Origin: Delftia tsuruhatensis NBRC 16741
GTDB lineage: Bacteria > Pseudomonadota > Gammaproteobacteria > Burkholderiales > Burkholderiaceae_C
Direction of reading: 5' to 3'
NCBI RefSeq assembly: GCF_001571325.1
Contig: NZ_BCTO01000022.1
Location: forward strand, 124,001 to 188,000
DNA length: 64,000 nt
Of this stretch, positions 35,922 through 44,048 are shown piece after piece (position 1 is the stretch's first letter; each line of letters opens with the position of its first letter). The notes under the pieces are model-generated. The model had not been told where the DNA came from, did no database searches, and saw only the letters and a list, made by a program, of their open reading frames with translations. The translations under genes were made by a program, and so were the position numbers.

Positions 35922-37508
35922 TCATTTTTCGTTAGCGGTAGAAGGGCTGGTTCTGGTAAGCCATGAAATAAGACGATTCCTTGCCTCATTGTCTGTTTGG
36001 ACTTGGGTTTCACGCGACCAAGATGCCAAGATCACGCCCATTGCTGCAGTAACTAATGCTTGCGGAGAAGAAAATGCCTGAGTGGTGTCAAGGCCTCCAA
36101 ATATTAAGGCTTGAAGGGTGGCTGTAATGCGTTTGATCGGAATATGTCGGTTTTCGGCACCAAGCGACTCTGAAACTTTCCGACTGACTGCAGCAATCTC
36201 AAAAGGTTCTTGTTGGCCCATATGCACACGTGCTTGATGCAGTATGCGTACGAAGTCCTGTGCGCGGATAACTGGCAGTTCTGCTGCTCGGAGCATCGCT
36301 GAAACCATTGAGTCCCCGACAACCCCGGCCGGTGCTTGATGTTGCTCTGGGTCGTAGAGAACGAATGTTGAACCATCTTCCAGCGATCCCCGCATTAGTG
36401 GCTCTAGGGGAAGCCGTTGAAGATATGCAGCCAGCGTTGGAGCACCGTTCCATCCATCCGCTAGTTGCGGAAGCGCCTTCCTGAGCTCGGTTCCAAGAGT
36501 CGAGAATAGCATGGGACGCGTGGCTGCCCCTATCCATTGACGGATCATACGGACTGCAGCTTCATCGATTTGATCACTTGATATGGGTAATAATTCCTGC
36601 ATTTCAGCTGAGAGCGAGTTGTTGGGTGCTCTATTTTTTTCTGCAGGGGTCGATGTTATTAATGCAGAGCTTGGTTGTCTGAAATTGGCTTGCTCTTTCC
36701 TAACTATATCGAATGCCATTTCATCCTTAAAGTCGAATTGGACGCCTGCGGGAGACAGCTGACGTATCAAATTGCTAAAAGAGCCGGCTTCTGCCCACAT
36801 AGATTCCTTCAGTCCAGGAATTTCGCGTTGTAACTGTTGTGCTAGCCTTGGTAGCGGGACCGGATCTGCTGCGTCAAGGACCAGGCGACGTATTGATCCC
36901 TCAGCTTTCTTTCGGAGTTCAACCATGCGTAAGGATGGCATGCTGTTGCCAACAACTTGATCGGTTTCTATGTCTATTTCGTCCTCGATTAGCTGAAGGG
37001 CTTCCCGAATGAAAGTCGAGATATCTATCACGGCATCTGCAGCAGCTTTGTAGGACTCTGACATGGCACCCGCTGCAAAAATGATGGTGCGCCGGTCATG
37101 TCTTCGCAAACGACGCAATAATGGTGAAAAGTCGGCGTCGGCGGAGAAAACGACGAACTCATCGAAGTGTGTAGCATCCTGTAAAGCGTCGATAGTGTCT
37201 AGCACCAAGTGTATGTCTGTACTGGTTTTTCCAGAAGCAGTTGTAGGTGGGCAGTCGACGATTTCAAATCCCGCCTCGTGAAAAGGACGTCGAAACTGAT
37301 TGAACATAACCGGGTTCAAGTAGCAGCGGCGCACCAGTACTCTACGATTTCTAATCGCTTCTGACTCCGACACTGTCGTCGGAAGGTTGTCAGTGAGCCA
37401 CTGCAGCCACTTTGCAGGCTGACGGGCTAATCGATCCGCCCCCAGTGTACTGATACGCCGTAGGCCGGAATATACATTATCGAAATCAACAAACAAAGCT
37501 GTTTTCAA
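35922..37508 (-). CDS. NYN-domain protein with OST-HTH/LOTUS-like domains
   Basis: 528 residues. The N-terminal NYN (PIN-like RNase) domain shows its acidic residues in order: ALFVDFDNVYSG, GKTSTDIHLVLDTIDAL and FVVFSADADFSPLLRRLR. Residues about 205-285 look like an OST-HTH/LOTUS winged domain (IRRLVLDAADPVPLPRLAQQLQREIPG). A similar second one lies near 330-390 (MFSTLGTELRKALPQLADGW). It probably cuts or binds RNA. It converges on the SIR2-HerA pair, 221 bp away. Confidence 0.8.
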   Translation of the reverse strand: MKTALFVDFDNVYSGLRRISTLGADRLARQPAKWLQWLTDNLPTTVSESEAIRNRRVLVRRCYLNPVMFNQFRRPFHEAGFEIVDCPPTTASGKTSTDIHLVLDTIDALQDATHFDEFVVFSADADFSPLLRRLRRHDRRTIIFAAGAMSESYKAAADAVIDISTFIREALQLIEDEIDIETDQVVGNSMPSLRMVELRKKAEGSIRRLVLDAADPVPLPRLAQQLQREIPGLKESMWAEAGSFSNLIRQLSPAGVQFDFKDEMAFDIVRKEQANFRQPSSALITSTPAEKNRAPNNSLSAEMQELLPISSDQIDEAAVRMIRQWIGAATRPMLFSTLGTELRKALPQLADGWNGAPTLAAYLQRLPLEPLMRGSLEDGSTFVLYDPEQHQAPAGVVGDSMVSAMLRAAELPVIRAQDFVRILHQARVHMGQQEPFEIAAVSRKVSESLGAENRHIPIKRITATLQALIFGGLDTTQAFSSPQALVTAAMGVILASWSRETQVQTDNEARNRLISWLTRTSPSTANEK

Positions 37509-38446
37509 AGTCTCTCTCCCAAGATTTGGTGATGCGGTGACCGATGCTGAAAATTAACAGAAAAAATATCTAAGTTCCGGAATTTCTATCCCATTATTTC
37601 CTATTTCAGCGATATGGTTCTAGGAAGTCTTGTGCATTATTTGGCTTAAAGACTTCGCAAGTACGATGGCAATTCGCCATGCAGCATACATCGGCAAGCG
37701 AGTCTCAAGTGATCCCCTCGTTTGACAGGCATCTCCTACGCCACTGTGTTCTGAGGGAGTACGAAAGAATCATGACTCTTCTTGTCGGGATGCATAGCAG
37801 TGAAGGTGATTCGCATACCATCTTCGATAGTCACATAAAAAGGTCTTCAGACTATACCTCGACCAAGTCGCGCGGGTTGCCCGTTACTCGATGAGTCTGA
37901 TGACGCGGCCGAGCTTCTAGGTGTCAATGTGCAGTATGTCACCAAGTGCCTCATGCTCATGCAAATCACCGACTCAGTGGGCTGTACGTCGCTGGGGTGA
38001 GACAAGCCAGTACTAATCAGAATACTGTCGGCAGTGGGGGGGGGCCTCCCATAGCTGGCAATCCGCGACTACAGCATCCGACGGTGGCGCAATTCGATGC
38101 TGAAGAGCATCAGCGTGGACTCTTCGATAGCGCTAGGGCTGGTGCGCTGGCCTGGAGTACGAATCGGCCAGGGTAGCTTCGCCACCAGTTAGATGTTTGC
38201 CGAGTCACTTCCTTGCAGTCTGTGCGGTGACGCCGGAGTGCGCTCTTGCTTATGAGTGTTAACCCGGTTGGTTTTCTTATTTAATTGGGGTTTTGGTGAA
38301 TTAAAGTTTTCAAAATTATTATGTTGAACGTAGGGGGTTTTGAGTTTTCTTGATTAATTTATTTAGCCAATTGTGAATAAATTGAAAAATGGTATCGGAC
38401 ATAAATTGCGGTCCATTGATGCATATGCAGATCGCACGCAACAGCG
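37509..38446. other. AT-rich stretch with decayed coding remnants
   Basis: 938 bp with no confident intact gene. Short open frames (37679-37894 and 37946-38176) lack ribosome sites and resemble nothing I know. One segment (37890-38000) resembles the helix-turn-helix of excisionase-type antitoxins but breaks off. A nine-G run at 38036-38044 is present. The region reads as debris from earlier cargo. Confidence 0.5.
37890..38000 (+). pseudogene. Remnant of an excisionase-family antitoxin-like gene
   Basis: The frame reads DESDDAAELLGVNVQYVTKCL, much like the AADLLxVSRPYLVKLL helix-turn-helix of antitoxins paired with PIN toxins. It ends at a stop (37998-38000) after about 37 codons, with no proper start and no toxin partner. 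A weak identification. Confidence 0.3.
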
Positions 38447-38779
38447 CTATATTTCATTTGCTTGATTTATCCATGAAGCAACGATCTGATGGCGAAGTGG
38501 ATAACTGAGCTTGAACAGCACCAAAAGAAGTTCGGCGATCTCATCATCCTCGCAATAAAGATAGGCCAAGGGGACGTTTAGTACTTCGGCGATCTGTCGA
38601 GCGGTTTTCACAGGGGGTTCGTGTGTCCCCAGCTCATACCTACTGATGCGCGCACGGCTTGAGGACTCATCAATGCCGATCAGTACTCCCACTTTTTCCT
38701 GGGACCACTGAAGGGCTTCACGCTGGGCACGCATACGGCGTCCTACGACATTGGAAGGCTCGAGAGAGACGGAATTCAT
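38447..38779 (-). CDS. XRE-family helix-turn-helix regulator
   Basis: 110 residues. The HTH_3 domain is at residues about 14-72 (MRAQREALQWSQEKVGVLIGIDESSSRARISRYELGTHEPP). The C-terminal tail (IAELLLVLFKLSYPLRHQIVASWI) may dimerise. It is transcribed away from the DUF4177/membrane operon. Repeated CGTTAC-type half-sites start nine bp before its ATG, which suggests autoregulation. Confidence 0.85.
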   Translation of the reverse strand: MNSVSLEPSNVVGRRMRAQREALQWSQEKVGVLIGIDESSSRARISRYELGTHEPPVKTARQIAEVLNVPLAYLYCEDDEIAELLLVLFKLSYPLRHQIVASWINQANEI

Positions 38780-38787
38780 GTAGCGAG

Positions 38788-38830
38788 TTTCGTTACACTG
38801 TGATATTCTGTCGTCACGAAAAACGTTACA
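38788..38830. promoter_or_regulatory. Candidate XRE operator cluster
   Basis: TTTCGTTAC (38788-38796), its near-inverse GTCACGAAA (38813-38821) and AACGTTACA (38822-38830) lie between the divergent XRE gene and the membrane operon. Confidence 0.5.
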
Positions 38831-38933
38831 TCATTAAAAGGTGGTTGATTGATTATTAATGGGTTTCAATAAACTAATTGAGGTGGCGAAAAAATTTGTC
38901 CGTGTATATATTTATTTCAACTTGGAGGATTAT

Positions 38934-39302
38934 ATGGATTACGAATACAAGGTCATTGACGTGGCAGATGGGGCGATCAGCTCGCTATTACTAGGAGAAG
39001 GGAGAATAGAAACTGAAGTCCTAGAGGCCTATATAAATGCCATGGCGTCGGAAGGATGGCGCCTGGTTTTTATGGAAAAGGTCATGCAAAGACATCTCGT
39101 CGTTGCAGACAGAGAAACCTTGATGATTACTTTTGAAAGGAGAGTGCCGGAATCCGAGCGTGCCGCAAGAGCCGCGAGGTGCATTGACGAAGTGATTCGT
39201 GCTGAAGACGCAGCCAAGCGCAAGGGGCGTGGAGCTGCCGTTGGGGCAGCGGGCATGGTTGCCGCAGGAGCGGCTTTGAGCAGTCTACTGAGCGAGGAAT
39301 AA
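38934..39302 (+). CDS. DUF4177-like protein
   Basis: 122 residues from ATG 38934, which has GGAGG six nt upstream. The first 70 residues (YEYKVIDVADGAISSLLLGEGRIETEVLEAYINAMASEGWRLV) fit the small DUF4177 fold. A basic linker and a glycine/alanine-rich hydrophobic tail (AAVGAAGMVAAGAALSSLL) follow, perhaps membrane-seeking. First of three tightly packed genes; function unknown. Confidence 0.7.
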   Translation: MDYEYKVIDVADGAISSLLLGEGRIETEVLEAYINAMASEGWRLVFMEKVMQRHLVVADRETLMITFERRVPESERAARAARCIDEVIRAEDAAKRKGRGAAVGAAGMVAAGAALSSLLSEE

Positions 39303-39303
39303 A

Positions 39304-39792
39304 TTGGATCTGAACCAAAAAATTGCCGAGAGAAGGGCGCAATTGCAGAAGGAAGAGGCGGCGCAGGACGCGCTCAAGCGGCAGGAGTTGCTTGAAAAGA
39401 GGCAACAGGAGCAAGCGCGCGAGAGGGCGATCAAAGAGTCTGCCGAGAAGGAGGCGGCGCAGAAGATTCAAGAGATCGAGGCCCAACTGCACGGCACCAA
39501 GGACCAAGTATCAACTGATACAGCTCCCGTGCTGGATGAGCGAGTAAGCCAGGAGGCCAAGAAGAAGGTAGATGCGCATATCAGCGCACTTGCCGGAAAA
39601 CGATTCACGAAAGGAGAAAACTGGGCATTTGGCCTCCTCATGCTGGGCACCGCCCTTGGTTTCTTTATGGCGTGGTGGTTTGGCCTGGGAATGCTGATTT
39701 GGACGTGCTACTACGTCACCAAGGTAAGCAATCGCCACGAAACCGAGATCAGGGCCGAGTTGGCTCAATCCAAAGAAGGGAGCAACGAATGA
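39304..39792 (+). CDS. Coiled-coil membrane protein of unknown function
   Basis: 162 residues from a TTG at 39304, one base after the preceding stop. Residues 1-75 are a highly charged coiled coil (RQELLEKRQQEQARERAIKESAEKEAAQKIQEIEAQL). Residues about 110-140 form a membrane hairpin (WAFGLLMLGTALGFFMAWWFGLGMLIWTCYYV). Its stop overlaps the next ATG. No family recognised. Confidence 0.65.
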   Translation: MDLNQKIAERRAQLQKEEAAQDALKRQELLEKRQQEQARERAIKESAEKEAAQKIQEIEAQLHGTKDQVSTDTAPVLDERVSQEAKKKVDAHISALAGKRFTKGENWAFGLLMLGTALGFFMAWWFGLGMLIWTCYYVTKVSNRHETEIRAELAQSKEGSNE

Positions 39793-40412
39793 AGAGGGTT
39801 TCAACCGCGATCATGCTTGTGGGGATCGTCATGCTCATCCTCGCCTTGGGCAGCGATGTTGCTGTTGATGGCATGGGCGGCAGAAGGATCACAAACAACG
39901 GCTTGATGCATGACCGCTTGGTCAACATCATCCTGAGCGTGACCTTGATCCTGGGCGGTCTGCTGCTGAAGCTGTTCGGGGAGAAGCTGTCAGGGCCCTA
40001 TCTGCAGGCCATTGACCAGTTGCCAGCGAGTGAGTACTTCGCCCGTTGGGCCACGGCCATCCTGTCCTCTGCTTGCGTGTGGGTGCTGCTGCTCATGTAT
40101 CTCTGGCCCAAGACGAGCGTGGCGGCTGCGCTGCTTGCTGCTATGGCTTGGTGCTCGTTCCTTCCGCAGGCGACCTACACCGTGCTCAAGCGGGTCTGGA
40201 TAGGCACATTGTTGCTGGCGGTGGGAATGGCGACCTGGCACTTGATCGCCTTGTTCAGCACAGGTGTCAACGCGTTAACGCTGGGGTTGATATCGGAGGG
40301 GGTCTCTCTGATAGGAACGGGACGTTTGCTGCCTTTGTTTGCCGTAATGCTCGGAGTGCCTTTGCTGGTGTCAATCGGAGGTGTCACTTTTTCTGCACTC
40401 AAGTCAAAGTGA
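39789..40412 (+). CDS. Multi-pass membrane protein of unknown function
   Basis: 207 residues with about six membrane segments (TAIMLVGIVMLILALGSDVA; LVNIILSVTLILGGLLLKLFG; ATAILSSACVWVLLLMYLW; and three more). It overlaps the upstream coiled-coil gene by ATGA, so the two are likely a complex. No recognised family. It ends the three-gene operon opposite the XRE regulator. Confidence 0.65.
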   Translation: MKRVSTAIMLVGIVMLILALGSDVAVDGMGGRRITNNGLMHDRLVNIILSVTLILGGLLLKLFGEKLSGPYLQAIDQLPASEYFARWATAILSSACVWVLLLMYLWPKTSVAAALLAAMAWCSFLPQATYTVLKRVWIGTLLLAVGMATWHLIALFSTGVNALTLGLISEGVSLIGTGRLLPLFAVMLGVPLLVSIGGVTFSALKSK

Positions 40413-40553
40413 AATTTAATGGCCATGTTTCTTGTGCTAACCATTTAAAGGGTATTTATTGACTGAATAAGAGTAGCTGTTTGGTTGTTTCCTTGTTGGC
40501 CCGCCCTGGAGAGATCCTCGGCGGGCTTTATTTTTCTAACAGAAAGGAGTTTT

Positions 40554-40922
40554 ATGCGCGTTTATGCGGATTTCCTATCTATTCATGAAGCCTGCGGTCA
40601 AGTCCGGTGCATCGAGCTGGATAAACTGATCAGCCTGCGTATTGAAGAGTTGGCCGAATATGAGGTGGATGACCTGTCCAGTCTCATCAAAATCCTGGTT
40701 CTGGAGCCCAGTGACGCATTGACTACTATTGATGCGGAACTGGGTTTTTCACTTCTTGGCCGCCATTGCGATGTCGCCGAAAGCCATCGGGATTGGTTCG
40801 AACTGACCCTGGTGCTCAGTGATGACGGCTTCGGTGTCGTGATCTACGTGCCCAAACATGCGGATCTTGATCCCCTGCTCACGGCCTATTGCGCCAGCCA
40901 AGTGAGGGCCAGATCACAGTGA
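40554..40922 (+). CDS. Hypothetical protein
   Basis: 122 residues. AAAGGAG precedes ATG 40554. Acidic, soluble, no signal peptide or motif (MRVYADFLSIHEACGQVRCIELDKLISLRIEEL). No family recognised. It is likely a genuine orphan gene of the island, given the clean ribosome site and the normal codon use. Confidence 0.6.
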   Translation: MRVYADFLSIHEACGQVRCIELDKLISLRIEELAEYEVDDLSSLIKILVLEPSDALTTIDAELGFSLLGRHCDVAESHRDWFELTLVLSDDGFGVVIYVPKHADLDPLLTAYCASQVRARSQ

Positions 40923-41042
40923 CCTGCCTTCATCGCCCACCACCTGCCGCCCATCGAGGCGGCTTTTTTTTGTCTGAGGGCGTTTTGCCACCTTATCTGA
41001 TAGGCCACCTGCCTATTGCATCGATCTACTAAGGAGAACTTT

Positions 41043-41519
41043 ATGAGTGAATTCGAAGCGACAGAAAACGGGCAGCAACCCGTATCGATCGACAGCATCT
41101 ACAACGGCAAGTGCCTGTCAGTGTCGGGCCGAAGCACGCTCACCTACACGGTGGGCCAGGGCAAGGGCGACAACGCGCTGTACCTGCGTATCGCCGATAG
41201 CACCGGCAACGGCGTGTGGTGCAAGGACTGGGCGCCAGCCTCGGCCATCGAGGCGATCGTTTCGGGAGCGCAGGAGCTGACCGCCAAGAGCTTCCATAGC
41301 CTGCATCCAGGCAAGTCCATCAACACAGGCGGCTTCGTGCTGGCTGCGCTACGGGATCTTGGGCTCATCCGGCCGGGCGAGGTGAACACGCGGCTCCATG
41401 AGCATGTGCCCGGAGCCACGCTGGAGGGGATCACGCGCAACCCGCCCAAGGCGAAGGACGAGGGCAGTGCCGCCAGCATGGCAGGGAAGTCGCGCCGGAA
41501 GGCAAAGGAGGGGGCTTGA
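41043..41519 (+). CDS. Hypothetical protein
   Basis: 158 residues. AAGGAG lies upstream of ATG 41043. The central part (LTYTVGQGKGDNALYLRIADSTGNGVWCKDWAPASAIEAIV) looks like a small globular domain; the tail is lysine-rich (KSRRKAKEGA). No family recognised. Its stop overlaps the start of a small membrane protein gene, so the two are probably translated together. Confidence 0.65.
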   Translation: MSEFEATENGQQPVSIDSIYNGKCLSVSGRSTLTYTVGQGKGDNALYLRIADSTGNGVWCKDWAPASAIEAIVSGAQELTAKSFHSLHPGKSINTGGFVLAALRDLGLIRPGEVNTRLHEHVPGATLEGITRNPPKAKDEGSAASMAGKSRRKAKEGA

Positions 41520-41695
41520 CCCCGGGCATACAGGCCGCCTTGGTTACGGTATTGGTACTGGGAATGTGGTTCAACGCTACACGCCCCATGTCCATAGCTG
41601 CTGCCGCTGCGCTGACCTTTATGTATCCCCTGTTGCTGATCGTGATTCTGGTTGGTGCGGGGGCTGCCCTGTGGGTGGGCTACCTTCGGAAATAG
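41516..41695 (+). CDS. Small membrane protein with TTG start
   Basis: 59 residues. TTG 41516 overlaps the preceding TGA (41517-41519), and AAGGAGGGGG sits two nt before it (41504-41513). The sequence has two hydrophobic helices (IQAALVTVLVLGMWF and FMYPLLLIVILVGAGAALWVGYL) and a basic end LRK. Coupled expression with the upstream hypothetical gene suggests a partner role. Function unknown. Confidence 0.6.
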   Translation: MTPGIQAALVTVLVLGMWFNATRPMSIAAAAALTFMYPLLLIVILVGAGAALWVGYLRK

Positions 41696-42554
41696 CCTGA
41701 GCCAAGCTCCCGGAGGAAGTCCGCTCCAGCCTCTGCGCCCTGGGGGGCGGGGGTTGGGCCAGGGCGGCGCGCGACGGCCGCTCCATGAGGGGGGTGATCC
41801 CGGACCCCTGCCGGGCTCGCCTGGGGGCAACCTGGGCACCAGCCGGGGCGACGCGGTGCTGCCCAGCCCCCCGGCCCCCCCGGCCCCCGGGGGCTGCCCT
41901 CCCCGGACTCCGCCACATCTGCCACGGCGCCACCCATCGGGCCATGCCCTGCAACAACGTTGCGGCGTTGCGGATGTTGCGTATCGGGGCGGGGCAGAGG
42001 GGGTGCTGCCCAATATGTTGCCTGAAAAGCAGTGATGTTGTAAGCAAGAGAATTATTGTCATTGGTTACAAGAGTTTCAAATTTTGTACATTTGGAGTGC
42101 GATGGTTGGCTTCTTGCCTTCTTTGCTCCTTCGCAGAAGTACTTCTTTCCTAAGCTCAAAAAAATCCCCAGCTAGAAGTGCTTCCAAGCCAAGGAATTTT
42201 GTTTTCCTTGTTTGGTGTGCCTCCATTCCTTAGATTTTTGCGACTCGCTTCTTGAAGGCGCTCTATTTCTAGAGAAAATTCAATCCCATACAGAAGTACG
42301 TTAAGGCTTATATATTTTAATTTCCTTGTTTGCTGTGCCTCCATCCTTAGTGCTTTGATTACCGTGATCCGAGAGTTGGCATGAATTTTAAGGGGAGCGC
42401 CATGGAGGGTTAAGTGGCGTGGGTTGCGAGGATGCGGTTTTTATGAAGAATTCAGTCCTGGATCGCTGCCTGCACTCAGCGAACCACGGATTGGCCAATC
42501 CATCTTCTCAACCGCGTAATTTCAAAGCAACCGAAAAATTTCAAAGGATGGATC
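41696..42554. other. Gene-poor stretch, possibly a replication or transfer region
   Basis: 859 bp with no confident gene. 41700-42010 is extremely GC-rich with runs of C and G (for example 41870-41895). From 42010 it turns AT-rich. Repeated GTTGC motifs lie at 41958-41982, and a 30-bp direct repeat occurs at 42203 and 42321. A weak reverse-strand frame (42156-42344, 62 codons) has its start region duplicated by that repeat. Confidence 0.5.
42203..42350. repeat. Pair of 30-bp direct repeats
   Basis: Copies at 42203-42233 and 42321-42350, 118 bp apart start to start, differing by one substitution and one indel. They lie 205 bp before the DUF3631 gene. Confidence 0.75.
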
Positions 42555-43763
42555 ATGAAAACTAAGCCTGTGAGTTCAACTTCGTCGATCATTTCAAAGA
42601 GCCTGGACGCGAATAATGTCGAGCCGTTTGAGGGTGCGATCGATTGCGGCATGCTGATGACTGAAATTATGCGTGCCATTAAAAATCACGTGATCATATC
42701 GGATCATGATGCCTTGATTGTGGGGCTATGGTCTATTAATACATGGTGCTATAGGGATTTTCAGCGTTGCCCTCTGTTGCTGATTAATGCTCCAGAGAAA
42801 GAATGTGGGAAAACTCAGCTGCTAAAGGTGGTGGAGAAATTTGTGTTTCGACCAATGGAGTCAGCCAATATTACCTTGGCAGCACTTTTTAGGTTGATCA
42901 CTAATTTCATGCCCACGCTACTGATCGATGAAGCAGACACATTTATGGAGGGAAAAACAGAATTTGCTGGGGTAGTGAACAAGGGCTACGAAAAAGGAGG
43001 ATTTGTCTTGCGGGTAGAGGCCGTGGGGAAAGAGCTTGTCGAGCGTGCCTATGTGGTTTATGGCCCTAAAGTCATGGCCGGAATCATGCTTGAGCGGCAC
43101 TTGCCGAGCGCCACAATGAGTCGAGGTATTCAGATTCCCATGAGGCGCAAGACCAAGGGCGACAATGTTCAGCGCTTACGTTCTGCCGATCCAGAGGTTT
43201 TTAAAGGCCTGCGTTCTCGTATTCTGAAATTTGTTATAGATAACAAGGACGCCTTAGCGAAAGGCTGGGATGAGATGCCACAGGAACTCAGTGATCGCCA
43301 GCAAGATAATTGGGAGCCCTTGCTGGCCATTGCAAAGTGCCTTGGCGAAGAGTGGTATCAAAAAGCGTGTGAGGCAGCCCTGAAAAACTGTGAAGAAACA
43401 GCGCCGCCTAAGGCATCTTCCAATCAATTGCTGGAGGATATTCGCGAGGTCTTGTCTGACTATTCGGAAAAGTACATTCCGTCGGCATATTTGTTGCAAG
43501 AGCTCCATGACGATGATGATATGGACTGGGGCACCTACAATGGCGGTAAACCGCTTTCGGCGCGTCAGCTGGCAAAATTCATGAGTGCCTATGGAATAAA
43601 AACCAAGACTGTGCGCATGAATGCGGACTATACGCCCAAGGGCTATGAGGTGCGTGATTTTGCTGATGCTTTTGCACGGTATCTGCCAGAGTTGCCAAGT
43701 GAGCTGCCCCCGGAAGAAGAGAAGCCTTTGCGTGCAGGAAAGCCGCCGATTCCAGAGTTCTGA
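42555..43763 (+). CDS. DUF3631-domain ATPase (primase/helicase-like)
   Basis: 402 residues. A Walker-A-like NAPEKECGKTQLL (about residues 77-89) and an acidic Walker B (MPTLLIDEADTFME) sit in the N-terminal half. The C-terminal region (LLEDIREVLSDYSEKYIPSAYLLQELHDDDD...LSARQLAKFMSAYGIKTKTVR) is the DUF3631 module found in phage and plasmid replication proteins. The usual primase part is absent. It probably serves replication or excision of the island. Confidence 0.75.
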   Translation: MKTKPVSSTSSIISKSLDANNVEPFEGAIDCGMLMTEIMRAIKNHVIISDHDALIVGLWSINTWCYRDFQRCPLLLINAPEKECGKTQLLKVVEKFVFRPMESANITLAALFRLITNFMPTLLIDEADTFMEGKTEFAGVVNKGYEKGGFVLRVEAVGKELVERAYVVYGPKVMAGIMLERHLPSATMSRGIQIPMRRKTKGDNVQRLRSADPEVFKGLRSRILKFVIDNKDALAKGWDEMPQELSDRQQDNWEPLLAIAKCLGEEWYQKACEAALKNCEETAPPKASSNQLLEDIREVLSDYSEKYIPSAYLLQELHDDDDMDWGTYNGGKPLSARQLAKFMSAYGIKTKTVRMNADYTPKGYEVRDFADAFARYLPELPSELPPEEEKPLRAGKPPIPEF

Positions 43764-44048
43764 AATAGTGATCGGGGGTGCCGTCACAGTGAAAGGTGGT
43801 GGGCTCACTTGTGAAACCAGTGGTGGCCGTTTCCTGGAGTTTTCAAGTGAGTTTTCCTAAGCCGATGATTTTGATCATCGTCGATTCCTGCGGTGATGGT
43901 CTCTGCGGGACTGTTCCGCATCTTTATTAACCCATTGTCTTGTTAATGGCCACGCCCATGTGGAGAGGCGTTCGTGCGTCTATTGCTTAGGCGCCGATCT
44001 CCATGGGCGCGGATCTTTATCAATCAACTTCATGAAAGGAGAGGCTGT
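43764..44048 (+). other. Integrase leader region
   Basis: 285 bp without a gene. A GATGAT/ATCATC hairpin lies at 43863-43880 and a TGCGG/CCGCA hairpin followed by TCTTTATT at 43905-43926, perhaps a terminator for the DUF3631 gene. GAAAGGAG precedes the integrase ATG. Confidence 0.4.

Noticed and set aside
38036..38044. Nine-G tract as a phase-variation switch
   Set aside because: No intact gene spans it; the neighbouring frames look decayed.
41700..42000. C/G-rich block as an RNA gene
   Set aside because: No recognisable RNA fold or promoter; only extreme composition.
42156..42344. 62-codon reverse-strand gene
   Set aside because: The start region is duplicated inside the frame by the 30-bp repeat, and no homology or operon context supports it.
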